A stretch of 64,000 bases of DNA from Streptomyces armeniacus (GTDB lineage Bacteria > Actinomycetota > Actinomycetes > Streptomycetales > Streptomycetaceae): assembly GCF_003355155.1 (NCBI RefSeq), contig NZ_CP031320.1, positions 7,779,383 through 7,843,382 of the forward strand. Reading direction: 5' to 3'. Each line of letters starts with the position of its first letter. The stretch's first letter is position 1. Below the pieces are notes generated by a model. It was not told the origin of the DNA. It did not search any database and was given only the letters and a program-made list of their open reading frames with translations. Made by a program: the position numbers and the translations under genes. This document shows, one piece after another, positions 56,640 through 64,000 of this stretch.

Positions 56640-56930
56640 GCCGTCCCCCTCCCCCACCGCGCACGCCTTCCCGACGCGCCTTCACCCGTTGCCACGGTCC
56701 GTCTCCTCACCCCGCTCCACGGCGCGATGCGCCGCCCCGTCTGAGATGAGCCTGCTAGACATGCCAGCCCCCCGGAATGGGGTTCACCACCTGACTCCTC
56801 TACCCCTCTCACCACCCCCACGAAGGCCTAGGTGGAGATTTGGGTGGTGCTCGGCACAGTAACAAAAACAGCTAGACACAGCAGTTTCGTCAGTGTTGTG
56901 TCTTGCTCAATGTCTCGCGTACCCGCGATG
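56640..56930. other. Intergenic and junction DNA upstream of the serine hydrolase gene
   Basis: About 290 bases. The first part should hold the promoter of the serine hydrolase gene. The last 80 bases turn A/T-rich (AACAAAAACAGCTAGACACAG) and look unlike the genome, leading into the G run at 56931. I see no gene. Confidence 0.5.
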
Positions 56931-56978
56931 CGGGGGGGGGGGGGGGGGGGGGGGGGGGGAGAGGTGTATAAGGGACAG
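56931..56978. other. Poly-G run and sequencing-adapter remnant
   Basis: A run of 29 G is followed by AGAGGTGTATAAGGGACAG, which matches the Nextera mosaic end at 17 of 19. Long G runs are what two-colour Illumina instruments report for no signal. This is an artefact and cuts off the glycosyltransferase gene that follows. Confidence 0.96.
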
Positions 56979-57549
56979 GGGGGGGACCGGGCACGCTGTT
57001 CGGCAGCGCCTCCACCCGTACGCGGGGGAGCCGCATCTTGCGCCGGTACGCCGCCGCGTCCCGCTCCGTGACGGTGGTGACCGCGTCCAGCCGCGGGTAG
57101 CTGCGGCGCAGCACGCTGCGCAGCGCCGGACGGTGGCCGTCGAGCGTCACGTGCTCCTGCGCGATCCGTACGAGCCGCGCGGGCGCCTGCGCGGCGAGAT
57201 GCACGTTGAGCCCCGGCCGGGTGCCGATCACGACGTCGCTGTCGAGGCCGCCGAGGAGGGTGCCGAGGCGTTCGTCGGTGAGCTCGCTGTACTTCGGGTA
57301 AAGGCCCTCCGCGGACGGGAACACCCTTGCGCGGCGCTGGTGCCGCGGGTGGTTCTCCTCGTGCCGTATGTCCACGACGGGGCGCAGCCGCACGCGTGGA
57401 TCCAGGGGCAGCACAGGGCTCTCCCGGTGCCGGAACGTGGTGACGATGTCCACCTCGTGCCGCTCGGCCAGCGCCCCGGCGAGATTGAACGTGGTGGTGA
57501 TCGTCCCCCCGACGCCGTAGGCGTTGTGGAGGAGGAAGGAGATCTTCAC
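56979..57549 (-). CDS. Glycosyltransferase family 4, N-terminal part only
   Basis: The first 185 residues of a GT-B glycosyltransferase: KISFLLHNAYGVGGTITTTF, NLAGALAERHEVDIVTTF and the acceptor half ending AVTTVTERDAAAYRRKM and RVEALPNSVP. The expected donor-binding half with the EX7E motif is missing, because sequence from 56978 on is adapter and poly-G. The GTG at 57549 starts the conserved part; the frame is open to 57639. The target polymer is unknown. Confidence 0.8.
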
Positions 57550-57722
57550 GGTGAGTGAGACATTACCGGCGATGGGCGGGTTCCTGCCCGTTACGGCATT
57601 GTTAACGGCCGCCGCGAACAGCGAGCGTGCGTACGGCACTTCGCCCCTCGGCGTGCCACCCGAACGGACATACGCAGGGCGGTCCGGAGCGCCCCGCCTT
57701 TACGCGCACCAGGCGCGCACCC

Positions 57723-58862
57723 TCAGACGTACCGCTCCAGGATCGAGGACTCCGCGAGCCGCGACAGGCCCTCGCGGACCGACCGCGCGCGTGCCTCGCC
57801 GACACCGTCCACCGTCTGCAGGTCGTCGACGCTCGCCGCGAGCAGCTTCTGCAGCCCGCCGAAGTGGTCGACCAGCCGGTCGATGACCGTGCCCGGCAAC
57901 CGCGGCACCTTCGCCAGCAGCCGGAAACCGCGCGGTGAGACGGCCGAGTCCAGGATCTCCGGACTGCCCGAATACCCCAGCGCCCGCGCCACGGTGGGCA
58001 GTTCCAGCAGCTCCGTGTGGCTGAGCCGGTCCAGCTCGCCGAGCGCGTCGGCGACCGTACGGGACCGGCGGCCCGATGTGCCGGGCTGCGGCACGTAGTC
58101 CCGCGCGACGAGCTCGCGCTCCGGCTCGACGCCCGCGATCAGCTCGTCCAGCTGAAGGGAGAGCAGGCGCCCGTCGGTGCCCAGCTCGACGACGTACTCC
58201 GCGATCTCGGTCGCGATCCGCCGCACCATCTCCAGGCGCTGCGCCACCGCCGTCACGTCCCGGACCGTCACCAGGTCCTCGATCTCCAGCGCGGAGAGCG
58301 TCCCGGCGACCTCGTCCAGCCGCAGCTTGTACCGCTCGAGCGTCGCCAGCGCCTGGTTCGCCCGGGACAGGATCGCCGCCGAGTCCTCCAGGACGCGCCG
58401 CTGCCCGTCCACGTACAGCGCGATGAGCCGCATCGACTGGCTCACCGACACCACCGGGAAGCCGGTCTGGATCGACACCCGCTGCGCCGTACGATGCCGG
58501 GTGCCCGTCTCCTCCGTCGGGATGGCGGCGTCCGGCACGAGCTGCACGCCCGCCCGTACGATCTTGGTGATCTCCCGGTCCAGGATCAGCGCGCCGTCGA
58601 GCTTGCACAGCTCGCGGAGGCGGGTCGCGGCGAACTCCACGTTCAGCACGAAGCCGCCCGTACAGAGGGACTCGACCGTCTTGTCGACGCCGAGAACGAT
58701 GAGCCCTCCCGTGTTGCCGCGCAGGATGCGCTCGAGGCCGTCACGCAGGGCTGTGCCGGGAGCGACCGCGCTCAGAGAGGCGCGCATCAGGCCGTCGGCG
58801 CGGGAACTCCCCGGGTTCCCGCCGGCCCTGCCGGGAGCTGGTGCCCGGTCGTTGGCTGCCAC
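57723..58862 (-). CDS. disA: DNA integrity scanning protein / diadenylate cyclase
   Basis: A 379-residue DisA that makes c-di-AMP from ATP and scans DNA for branched structures. The DAC domain has [15 protein letters not shown], the DGA motif in [12 protein letters not shown] and the RHR motif in [11 protein letters not shown], all intact. A helical linker follows, then the C-terminal RuvA-like HhH domain ([35 protein letters not shown]). GTG at 58862 has AAGGAGAG upstream. It follows radA in the same direction after 270 bases, the usual actinobacterial pairing, in which RadA modulates DisA. Confidence 0.96.
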   Translation of the reverse strand: MAANDRAPAPGRAGGNPGSSRADGLMRASLSAVAPGTALRDGLERILRGNTGGLIVLGVDKTVESLCTGGFVLNVEFAATRLRELCKLDGALILDREITKIVRAGVQLVPDAAIPTEETGTRHRTAQRVSIQTGFPVVSVSQSMRLIALYVDGQRRVLEDSAAILSRANQALATLERYKLRLDEVAGTLSALEIEDLVTVRDVTAVAQRLEMVRRIATEIAEYVVELGTDGRLLSLQLDELIAGVEPERELVARDYVPQPGTSGRRSRTVADALGELDRLSHTELLELPTVARALGYSGSPEILDSAVSPRGFRLLAKVPRLPGTVIDRLVDHFGGLQKLLAASVDDLQTVDGVGEARARSVREGLSRLAESSILERYV

Positions 58863-59059
58863 TGCTCTCCTTCGGTCGTGCGTGTGCCTTTTGGCATCGC
58901 GTCGCACACATGTGCCGGACGCGTTACACCGCTGACGGGTGAGACCGGGGCAAAGTCTACCGGCGGGGCCCCGCCGTCGTGTGGTGCGCTCCGCACAGGA
59001 CTCTCGGGCATCTCAGGACAACACACGTCACACCGGCTGATAGCGGGCCGGGCTGCGCG

Positions 59060-59090
59060 GCCCGTATCCAGCCCGCCCGGCGTCGAGGAC
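59060..59090. repeat. Decayed copy of the dispersed intergenic repeat
   Basis: CAGCCCGCCCGGCGTCGAGGAC resembles the CCCGTCCGGCGCTTGAGGAC element with several changes. It lies between disA and radA. Confidence 0.5.
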
Positions 59091-59132
59091 GGCGCGCGGC
59101 CTCGCGCCGGGCGGCAGCGGCGGTGGGGCCGC

Positions 59133-60614
59133 CTAATGCGGGGCGGGTTCGGGGCGCTCGCCGCGCTCCGGCCGCTCGCCGCGCTCCGGCCGCTCGCCGC
59201 GCTCCGGTCGCGGCGGGCGCTCGGGCCGCGACGGCAGCACCCGCAGTGCCTCGCCGATGTCCGCCACCTCCCGTACGCGCATCCCGTCCGGGATCTTTCC
59301 GGGATCGACCGGCACCAGCGCCTGCGTGAAGCCCAGCCGGGCCGCCTCCGCCAGCCTGCGCTGCACGCCCGTCACGCGACGCACCTCACCCGCCAGCCCC
59401 ACCTCGCCGACCGCCACCAGGTTCTGCGGGAGCGGGCTGTCGCTCGCCGCGCTCGCCAGCGCCAGCGCCACCGCCAGGTCGGCGGCGGGCTCGGACAGCT
59501 TCACGCCGCCGACCGTCGCGCTGTAGATGTCGCGCTTGCCCAGCGCGCTGATCCGCCCCCGCTGCTCCAGCACCGCGAGCATCATCGACACCCGTGAGGT
59601 CTCCAGCCCGGACGTCGTACGCCGCGGGGACGGGATCTGGCTGTCCACCGTGAGCGCCTGCACCTCCGCGACCAGGGGCCGCCGCCCCTCCAGCGTGACC
59701 GTCAGACAGGTGCCCGGCACGGGCGCGTCGCGCCTCGTGAGGAACAGCCCGGAGGGGTCGGCCAGCCCGGTGATGCCCTCGTCGTGCAGCTCGAAGCAGC
59801 CGACCTCGTCCGTCGGCCCGTAACGGTTCTTGACCCCGCGCACCAGCCGCAGCCGGTTGTGCCGGTCGCCCTCGAACTGCAGCACCACGTCGACCAGATG
59901 CTCCAGCAGCCGCGGCCCGGCGATCGACCCGTCCTTGGTGACATGGCCGACCAGCAGCGTGGCCATGCCGCGCTCCTTCGACGCGCGGATCAGCGCCCCG
60001 GCCACCTCGCGCACCTGTGCGACGCCGCCCGGCGCGCCGTCGATCTCCGGCGACGCCACCGTCTGCACCGAGTCCAGGACCAGCAGCGAGGGCTTGACCT
60101 CGTCCAGATGCCCCAGCACCGCCGACAGGTCCGTCTCCGCCGCGAGATACAGCCGGTCGTGGATCGCCCCGATCCGGTCCGCCCGCTGCCGCACCTGCGC
60201 CGCGGACTCCTCCCCGGTGACGTACAGCGTCCGCTGCTCCCCGTCCGGCCCCCGGTCCGTGCCGGCGGCCTTCGCGGCGACGTCGAGGAGCAGCGTCGAC
60301 TTCCCGACGCCCGGCTCGCCCGCGAGCAGCACGACGGCCCCGGGCACCAGCCCGCCGCCCAGCACCCGGTCCAGCTCGGGCACGCCCGTGCCCCGCGCGG
60401 TGGCCTGCCGCCCGTCCACCTGCCCGATGGGCAGCGCGGCGGCGGAGACCCGGCCCGGCGTGGTCGTACGGACCGCGGGCATGCCGCCCGCCTCCTCGAC
60501 CGTCCCCCACGCATGGCACTCCGGGCAGCGGCCGAGCCACTTCGCGGTGGAATAGCCGCACTCGGTGCAGCGGTAGGAGGGTCGGTCCTTGGCGGACGAC
60601 TTACGGGCAGCCAT
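59133..60614 (-). CDS. radA: DNA repair protein RadA (Sms)
   Basis: A RecA-like helicase that drives branch migration in recombinational repair. The N-terminal zinc finger CTECGYSTAKWLGRCPEC is complete. Walker A is AGEPGVGKSTLLLD, the RadA motif KNRYG is in VKNRYGPTDEVG, and the Lon-like C-terminal domain has GVKLSEPAADLAVALALA. The tail is a threefold repeat of RPERGE encoded by an 18-bp tandem DNA repeat at about 59155-59215, absent from most RadA proteins. ATG at 60614 (MAARKSS) is the normal family start. It diverges from the BACON-like protein. Confidence 0.96.
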   Translation of the reverse strand: MAARKSSAKDRPSYRCTECGYSTAKWLGRCPECHAWGTVEEAGGMPAVRTTTPGRVSAAALPIGQVDGRQATARGTGVPELDRVLGGGLVPGAVVLLAGEPGVGKSTLLLDVAAKAAGTDRGPDGEQRTLYVTGEESAAQVRQRADRIGAIHDRLYLAAETDLSAVLGHLDEVKPSLLVLDSVQTVASPEIDGAPGGVAQVREVAGALIRASKERGMATLLVGHVTKDGSIAGPRLLEHLVDVVLQFEGDRHNRLRLVRGVKNRYGPTDEVGCFELHDEGITGLADPSGLFLTRRDAPVPGTCLTVTLEGRRPLVAEVQALTVDSQIPSPRRTTSGLETSRVSMMLAVLEQRGRISALGKRDIYSATVGGVKLSEPAADLAVALALASAASDSPLPQNLVAVGEVGLAGEVRRVTGVQRRLAEAARLGFTQALVPVDPGKIPDGMRVREVADIGEALRVLPSRPERPPRPERGERPERGERPERGERPEPAPH

Positions 60615-60846
60615 GTCCGTCACCGTATCCGTGCCCACTGACACCCGGGCGGGCGCGGCCCGTTCGGTCCCGAGCGGCCCGTACGCGCCCGTGGCCCCCG
60701 CCGTTCTCCCGCGCTTCGCCCGGTCGTGTCCAAGGGCAGCAGGAGACGCCTCCTCTTGTCCCCTTTTGAGGGAGATAGTCACCCGTACGGATTAAACCTG
60801 CCCGAGCTGGTCGGGCGAACGCCCTCCGCCGTCCTACGGTCGCCGG

Positions 60847-62574
60847 ATGAGCCGGACGAAGAGCAGCAGGCGCGAACACCCCACGCACACCACCGGCGCA
60901 CACCGGGCACACTCGGTGCGGCGGCCGCCACAGGCCCGGCGTTCCGATCGCTACGGGCCGTATCTCGACGGGCTGTTCACCTACTGCCTCTCGGTGATGT
61001 GCGAGCACGACGCGGCCACCGCCGCCCTCGGCGAGGCCCTGGCCGTCGCCGAGCGGCAGCGCGACCGCGACCGCGCGCCCGCCGACCCCGGCATGCGCCG
61101 CCCCTGGCTCTACGCACTCGCCCGCTGGGCCTGTCTGCGCCGGCTCTCCGACGCCGGCGCGGACAGCCGTACGAGCGCCCCCGCGCCCCAGCTGTCCGGC
61201 GCCGCCGCCACCCAGCGCCGCCGCGAACTCGCCGCGCTGGCCTGGCCGGAGGCCGCGGGCACTACGCCCGAGCAGCGCGAGGCGCTCGAACTCGCCGTCC
61301 GGCACGGCCTCACGGGCAGCGAGGTCGCCGCCGTCCTCTCGCTCACCACCGAGGCCGCCAGCGAACTCCTCACCAGCGCCGCCTGCGAAGTCGAGCGCAC
61401 GCGCGCCGCGCTCGCCGTCGTCGAGTCCGGGCGCTGCCCCGCCGTCGCCCGGCTCGCCGGCGACGACCGGCTGCTGCTCGGCACCGCCCTCCGCCGCGAA
61501 CTGGTGCGGCACGTGGACGACTGCGCCGAGTGCCGCCGCGTCGCCGAACGCGCCATGGCCGGCGTCTCCTGGCCCGGCACCGCACCCGTGGGCAACGCGC
61601 CGCTCGCCGTGCTCCAGGCACCCCGCCCGGCGGTGCACGCCGCCATGAACTCGGCGCAGCGCGCGCGTTGCACGCACAGCCCCCGCTTCGACCGCGACGG
61701 CTTCCCCGTCGAACTCAAGGACCGCGCCGCGCGCCGCGACAGGCTGCGCAGCCGCGCCGTCACCACTACCGTCGTCGCGACGGTGATCGCCGCCCCCGTC
61801 CTCGCCCTCTGGGCGGCCTACCGCGGCGCGCCCCTCACCGGCGAGGGCCACGACTCCTCCACCGTGTCCGCCGCCGACCGCGAGGAGGACAGCAGCCTCA
61901 ACGGCCACCCGTACGAGAACGCCGGCCGCTTCCACCGCGACACCAAGCCGACCGGCGGGCACCACGAGAAGGACCTCGCGGTGGGCGTCGCACAGACCGG
62001 CGGACCCACCGCCTCCGCCCCCGGCGGCCCGGGCACCGACGGCGGACGGCTGCTGGTCGAGGCGCGGCGTACGGGCGGCGCGACGGTCGTCACGCTCACC
62101 GCGTCGGGCCGTACGCCCGTGCGCTGGTCGGCGTCCACGAGCGCGCCGTGGCTGTCCCTCAGCCGTACGTCGGGGGTGCTGCGGCCGGGAGGGTCGACGT
62201 CGTTCACGGTGTACGTCAACGAGGCGCGCGAACCGGCCGGCCGGTGGTCGGCCCGCATCCACATCGCGCCGGCGGGCGCGGTCGTCACCGTGCAGGGCCA
62301 GGGCCGCGGTACGCCGTCGCCGGACGAGCCGCCGCCGGGCTCGGAGGACCCGTCCCCGTCGGACCCGGCGCCGGGCCCGTCCCGGCCGGACCCGCGCCCG
62401 TCGGACCCGGGCCCCTCGGACCCGGACCCGGAACCCTCGGACCCGTCCCCGTCGGACCCATCCCCCTCCACCCAGACATCCGTGCCTGGATCACCGCATG
62501 GAACACCGACCCCAAGCCCTACGTGTGGACCAAGACCGCAGACGAGATCCTCGAACGCCTCGCCAGCTATCTGA
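60847..62574 (+). CDS. Sigma-like / anti-sigma-like membrane protein with extracellular BACON-type domain, 3' end broken
   Basis: The N-terminal 200 residues look like a sigma-70-type helical region (YLDGLFTYCLSVMCEHDAATAALGE and a region-4-like LTGSEVAAVLSLTTEAASELL). A zinc-binding-like HVDDCAECRRVAE follows, as in anti-sigma factors, then one membrane segment (TTVVATVIAAPVLALWAAY). An extracellular BACON-like immunoglobulin fold (VRWSASTSAPWLSLSRTSGVL) ends in a Pro/Ser/Asp repeat tail. In the genomes I know, this gene stands next to radA. The last 36 residues (from about 62466) are out-of-frame IS630 sequence, so the true C-terminus is lost. The role is probably envelope sensing but unproven. 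Confidence 0.78.
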   Translation: MSRTKSSRREHPTHTTGAHRAHSVRRPPQARRSDRYGPYLDGLFTYCLSVMCEHDAATAALGEALAVAERQRDRDRAPADPGMRRPWLYALARWACLRRLSDAGADSRTSAPAPQLSGAAATQRRRELAALAWPEAAGTTPEQREALELAVRHGLTGSEVAAVLSLTTEAASELLTSAACEVERTRAALAVVESGRCPAVARLAGDDRLLLGTALRRELVRHVDDCAECRRVAERAMAGVSWPGTAPVGNAPLAVLQAPRPAVHAAMNSAQRARCTHSPRFDRDGFPVELKDRAARRDRLRSRAVTTTVVATVIAAPVLALWAAYRGAPLTGEGHDSSTVSAADREEDSSLNGHPYENAGRFHRDTKPTGGHHEKDLAVGVAQTGGPTASAPGGPGTDGGRLLVEARRTGGATVVTLTASGRTPVRWSASTSAPWLSLSRTSGVLRPGGSTSFTVYVNEAREPAGRWSARIHIAPAGAVVTVQGQGRGTPSPDEPPPGSEDPSPSDPAPGPSRPDPRPSDPGPSDPDPEPSDPSPSDPSPSTQTSVPGSPHGTPTPSPTCGPRPQTRSSNASPAI

Positions 62575-62600
62575 ACAGAATTCCCGACTCAGAAGACTAG
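62469..62600 (+). mobile_element. IS630-family transposase C-terminal remnant
   Basis: The plus-strand frame ending at 62600 encodes HPDIRAWITAWNTDPKPY, then VWTKTADEILERLASYLNRI. This is the standard last 43 residues of IS630/DDE transposases, including the WxKTADEIL motif. Only this tail is present: no catalytic DDE part and no terminal inverted repeat can be seen. It starts abruptly after the Pro/Ser-rich tail of the preceding protein, as at a contig edge inside a repeated element. Confidence 0.85.
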
Positions 62601-64000
62601 CGCCGCCGCAGGCGGCGGCGCAGGGCCGCGGTCAGGCTCACCCGCGTCACCCGGAACGTGAGCTGCTCCCCGCGCCGTAACGGCTTGGCGTACCAGGGCA
62701 GTCCGCGCCGCCGCCACCGGCCGGTGGCAAGGGCAGGCGCGTCCGGGTCACCCGACCCGCCAGGCACCGGGACCGTCCACACGCGGCCGGCGACCGCGAG
62801 CCGCAACTCCACCCGCCACACGCCCCGTTCCGCGTCCGCGAACGTCAGCCGCCCCGCGAACCGGCCGTCCTCCGCCACCTGCGCCGGGCCCTCCCGTACG
62901 GCGCCGCCCGTACGCCGGTCCGGCACCGCGCGCAGTGTCAGCGCGCCCGGCGGCAGGCCCGTCACCGCGCACCGGCCGGTCACCGCCAGTACGGGCGCGC
63001 CCTCCGCCGCCCAGCCGACGCCGTCCACCGAGAACCGTTCCGCCAGCGGGTGCTTCCGTTCCCCCACGTCCAGGGTGAGGTTGCCGTGCGGCGTCGTGAA
63101 GTAGCGGGTGACGACGCGGGCGGCGTCCGCACCGCAGGCGTCCGTACCGTCCGCGCGCGCCACCCGTACGACGTGGCTGACGGGCCCGCCCGGCACCTCC
63201 GGCGCGCGGTGCCTGCCGAACCGCACCGTCCGGGTCACGCCCCGCGCGCCCGCCTCCACGAAGACGTCCCACAGCCCGTCCGGCAGCGGGCCGCCGTCCG
63301 CACCGGCCCGCGCCGGGTCGAGGACGGCCTCGAAGCCCGCGTGGCCGTAGTCGCAGCCGTCGCCCGGGTCGTGGTCCTCGTCCAGCCCCGGGGTGGGGGT
63401 GTGCGTGACGGGCAGGACGAGCTCCGCCGCGCTGCGGCGCTCGCGCAGGACGAGGCGGGTGCCGACCTCGGTGGTGTCCACCCGCCGCAGGTACGCGTGG
63501 CCCGCGAGCCGTACGCCGCCGTCCTCCCCGGCACCGAGCGCGCTCAGCCGGTGGCGGGGCCGCAGCTCGGCGGTGATGTCGTACGCGGCGTCGGGCAGCC
63601 CGTACCGGGGGTCGCGGAAGTACGGGTACCGGGCGTACACCCGGCCGTCCTCCACCACCGTCGTCAGCGGCTCCCCACCGGCCCCGGCTCCGTCCCGCGC
63701 CTGCTCCCACGCCACCACCGCGAGCAGTTCGTCCAGCAGCCCCCGCCCCACGAGCTCGCAGTGCAGCCGGTCGGCCGCGGGCAGCCGGGACGCGACGCCC
63801 TGCCCGTACCAGGGGCTGATCAGCAGCCGCAGAGTCTCGAAAGCCGCCTCCTGCCCGGCCCGCTCGGGCTCCTCGGCGAGCCGTACGAGGGCCTTGCGCA
63901 GGTCGACGGTGAAGTGCCGGTGCAGCAGGTGGTCGCGCCCGGGACCGGGCACGGTCTCCTTCGCGAGCAGCTCGAACATGGCGGCGAGCACCCGGAGGCG
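62597..64000 (-). CDS. C-terminal part of a large glycosyltransferase-like cell-surface polymer protein, 5' end outside window
   Basis: The frame is open to the window edge, so the start lies beyond 64000. The visible 468 residues begin with a helical region (RKALVRLAEEPERAGQEAAF, LISPWYGQGVASRLPAAD), followed by several beta-sandwich-like repeats (YDITAELRPRHRLSALGAG, GLWDVFVEAGARGVTRTVRFG, RVWTVPVPGG). It ends in a basic ALRRRLRRR tail. This layout matches the part that follows the catalytic GT2 domain in actinobacterial and teichoic-acid-type glycosyltransferases. The catalytic domain itself is not seen, so the assignment is an inference. Confidence 0.6.
   Translation of the reverse strand, partial: RLRVLAAMFELLAKETVPGPGRDHLLHRHFTVDLRKALVRLAEEPERAGQEAAFETLRLLISPWYGQGVASRLPAADRLHCELVGRGLLDELLAVVAWEQARDGAGAGGEPLTTVVEDGRVYARYPYFRDPRYGLPDAAYDITAELRPRHRLSALGAGEDGGVRLAGHAYLRRVDTTEVGTRLVLRERRSAAELVLPVTHTPTPGLDEDHDPGDGCDYGHAGFEAVLDPARAGADGGPLPDGLWDVFVEAGARGVTRTVRFGRHRAPEVPGGPVSHVVRVARADGTDACGADAARVVTRYFTTPHGNLTLDVGERKHPLAERFSVDGVGWAAEGAPVLAVTGRCAVTGLPPGALTLRAVPDRRTGGAVREGPAQVAEDGRFAGRLTFADAERGVWRVELRLAVAGRVWTVPVPGGSGDPDAPALATGRWRRRGLPWYAKPLRRGEQLTFRVTRVSLTAALRRRLRRR

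Noticed and set aside
56931..56959. G tract as a phase-variable slippage site
   Set aside because: It is followed by a mosaic-end adapter and no gene start depends on it; two-colour no-signal calls explain it.

Overview
The window is high-GC actinobacterial DNA, almost certainly from a Streptomyces or close relative. It carries Streptomyces hallmarks: mycothiol synthase, a subtilisin-inhibitor-like protein, OtsA/OtsB and glucosyl-3-phosphoglycerate synthase, the DisA/RadA pair, type I PKS and NRPS, many secreted hydrolases and the dispersed CCCGTCCGGCG intergenic repeat. The hexamer CGTACG is frequent in every segment, which suggests the pieces share one genome.

The most important observation is that this is probably not one continuous piece of chromosome. 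Error-rich copies of Illumina Nextera adapter sequence lie at about 4.3, 11.6, 25.5, 38.9, 45.0 and 56.96 kb. The copy at 25.5 kb continues through an i7 index close to N705 (GGACTCCT). The copy at 45.0 kb continues through an i5 index close to S508. Fold-back (inverted) joins lie at 19.03 and 25.67 kb, and genes are abruptly truncated at about 32.04, 51.17 and 62.47 kb. The blocks between these points are roughly 7.3, 7.2, 6.7, 6.5, 6.5, 6.5, 6.1, 5.8 and 5.5 kb, shrinking almost steadily. That is what draft contigs sorted by length and joined without gaps would look like. Neighbourhood arguments should be made only inside a block.

Block by block: (A) 1-4.3 kb, NRPS genes: C-A-PCP with a degenerate A domain, then a C domain cut off at an adapter. 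(B) 4.35-11.6 kb, acyl-CoA ligase with a TetR-type operator, a giant PAS/pseudokinase/receiver protein, an SSI-family protease inhibitor. (C) 11.65-18.8 kb, threonine synthase under a SAM-I riboswitch, glucosyl-3-phosphoglycerate synthase, a RidA protein, OtsA, and OtsB with an EEP-family phosphatase. (D) 18.8-25.4 kb, a divergent carbohydrate-acid locus: TIM-barrel isomerase, Gfo/Idh/MocA dehydrogenase and a frameshifted GntR regulator on one side, an epimerase, a DapA-like aldolase and a secreted polysaccharide lyase on the other. (E) 25.6-32.0 kb, Old Yellow Enzyme, ChbG/HpnK deacetylase, a STAND ATPase with TPR-like tail, and a GT-B-like protein. (F) 32.0-38.5 kb, phosphate-related genes: secreted 5'-nucleotidase, MshD, and polyphosphate kinase behind a candidate PhoP box. 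(G) 38.6-45.0 kb, an ABC-ATPase scrap, tRNA-Ser(TGA), two small secreted proteins, two methyltransferases, a prim-pol protein, a DUF1906 protein and an ECF sigma factor. (H) 45.1-51.15 kb, one modular PKS open frame broken at both ends (DH-KR-ACP-KS-AT-DH). (I) 51.2-56.9 kb, secreted alpha-amylase, a GH43-like protein fused to a seven-blade PLL lectin propeller, a serine hydrolase. (J) 57.0-62.47 kb, glycosyltransferase fragment, DisA, RadA, and a sigma/anti-sigma/BACON-like membrane protein. (K) from 62.47 kb, an IS630 transposase tail and the C-terminal part of a large cell-surface glycosyltransferase-like protein.

No clearly new multi-gene system can be defended here. The best biological leads are the degenerate NRPS adenylation domain, the pseudokinase, the uronate-type locus of block D with its paired GGAATGA operators, and the single-chain sigma/anti-sigma/BACON protein.
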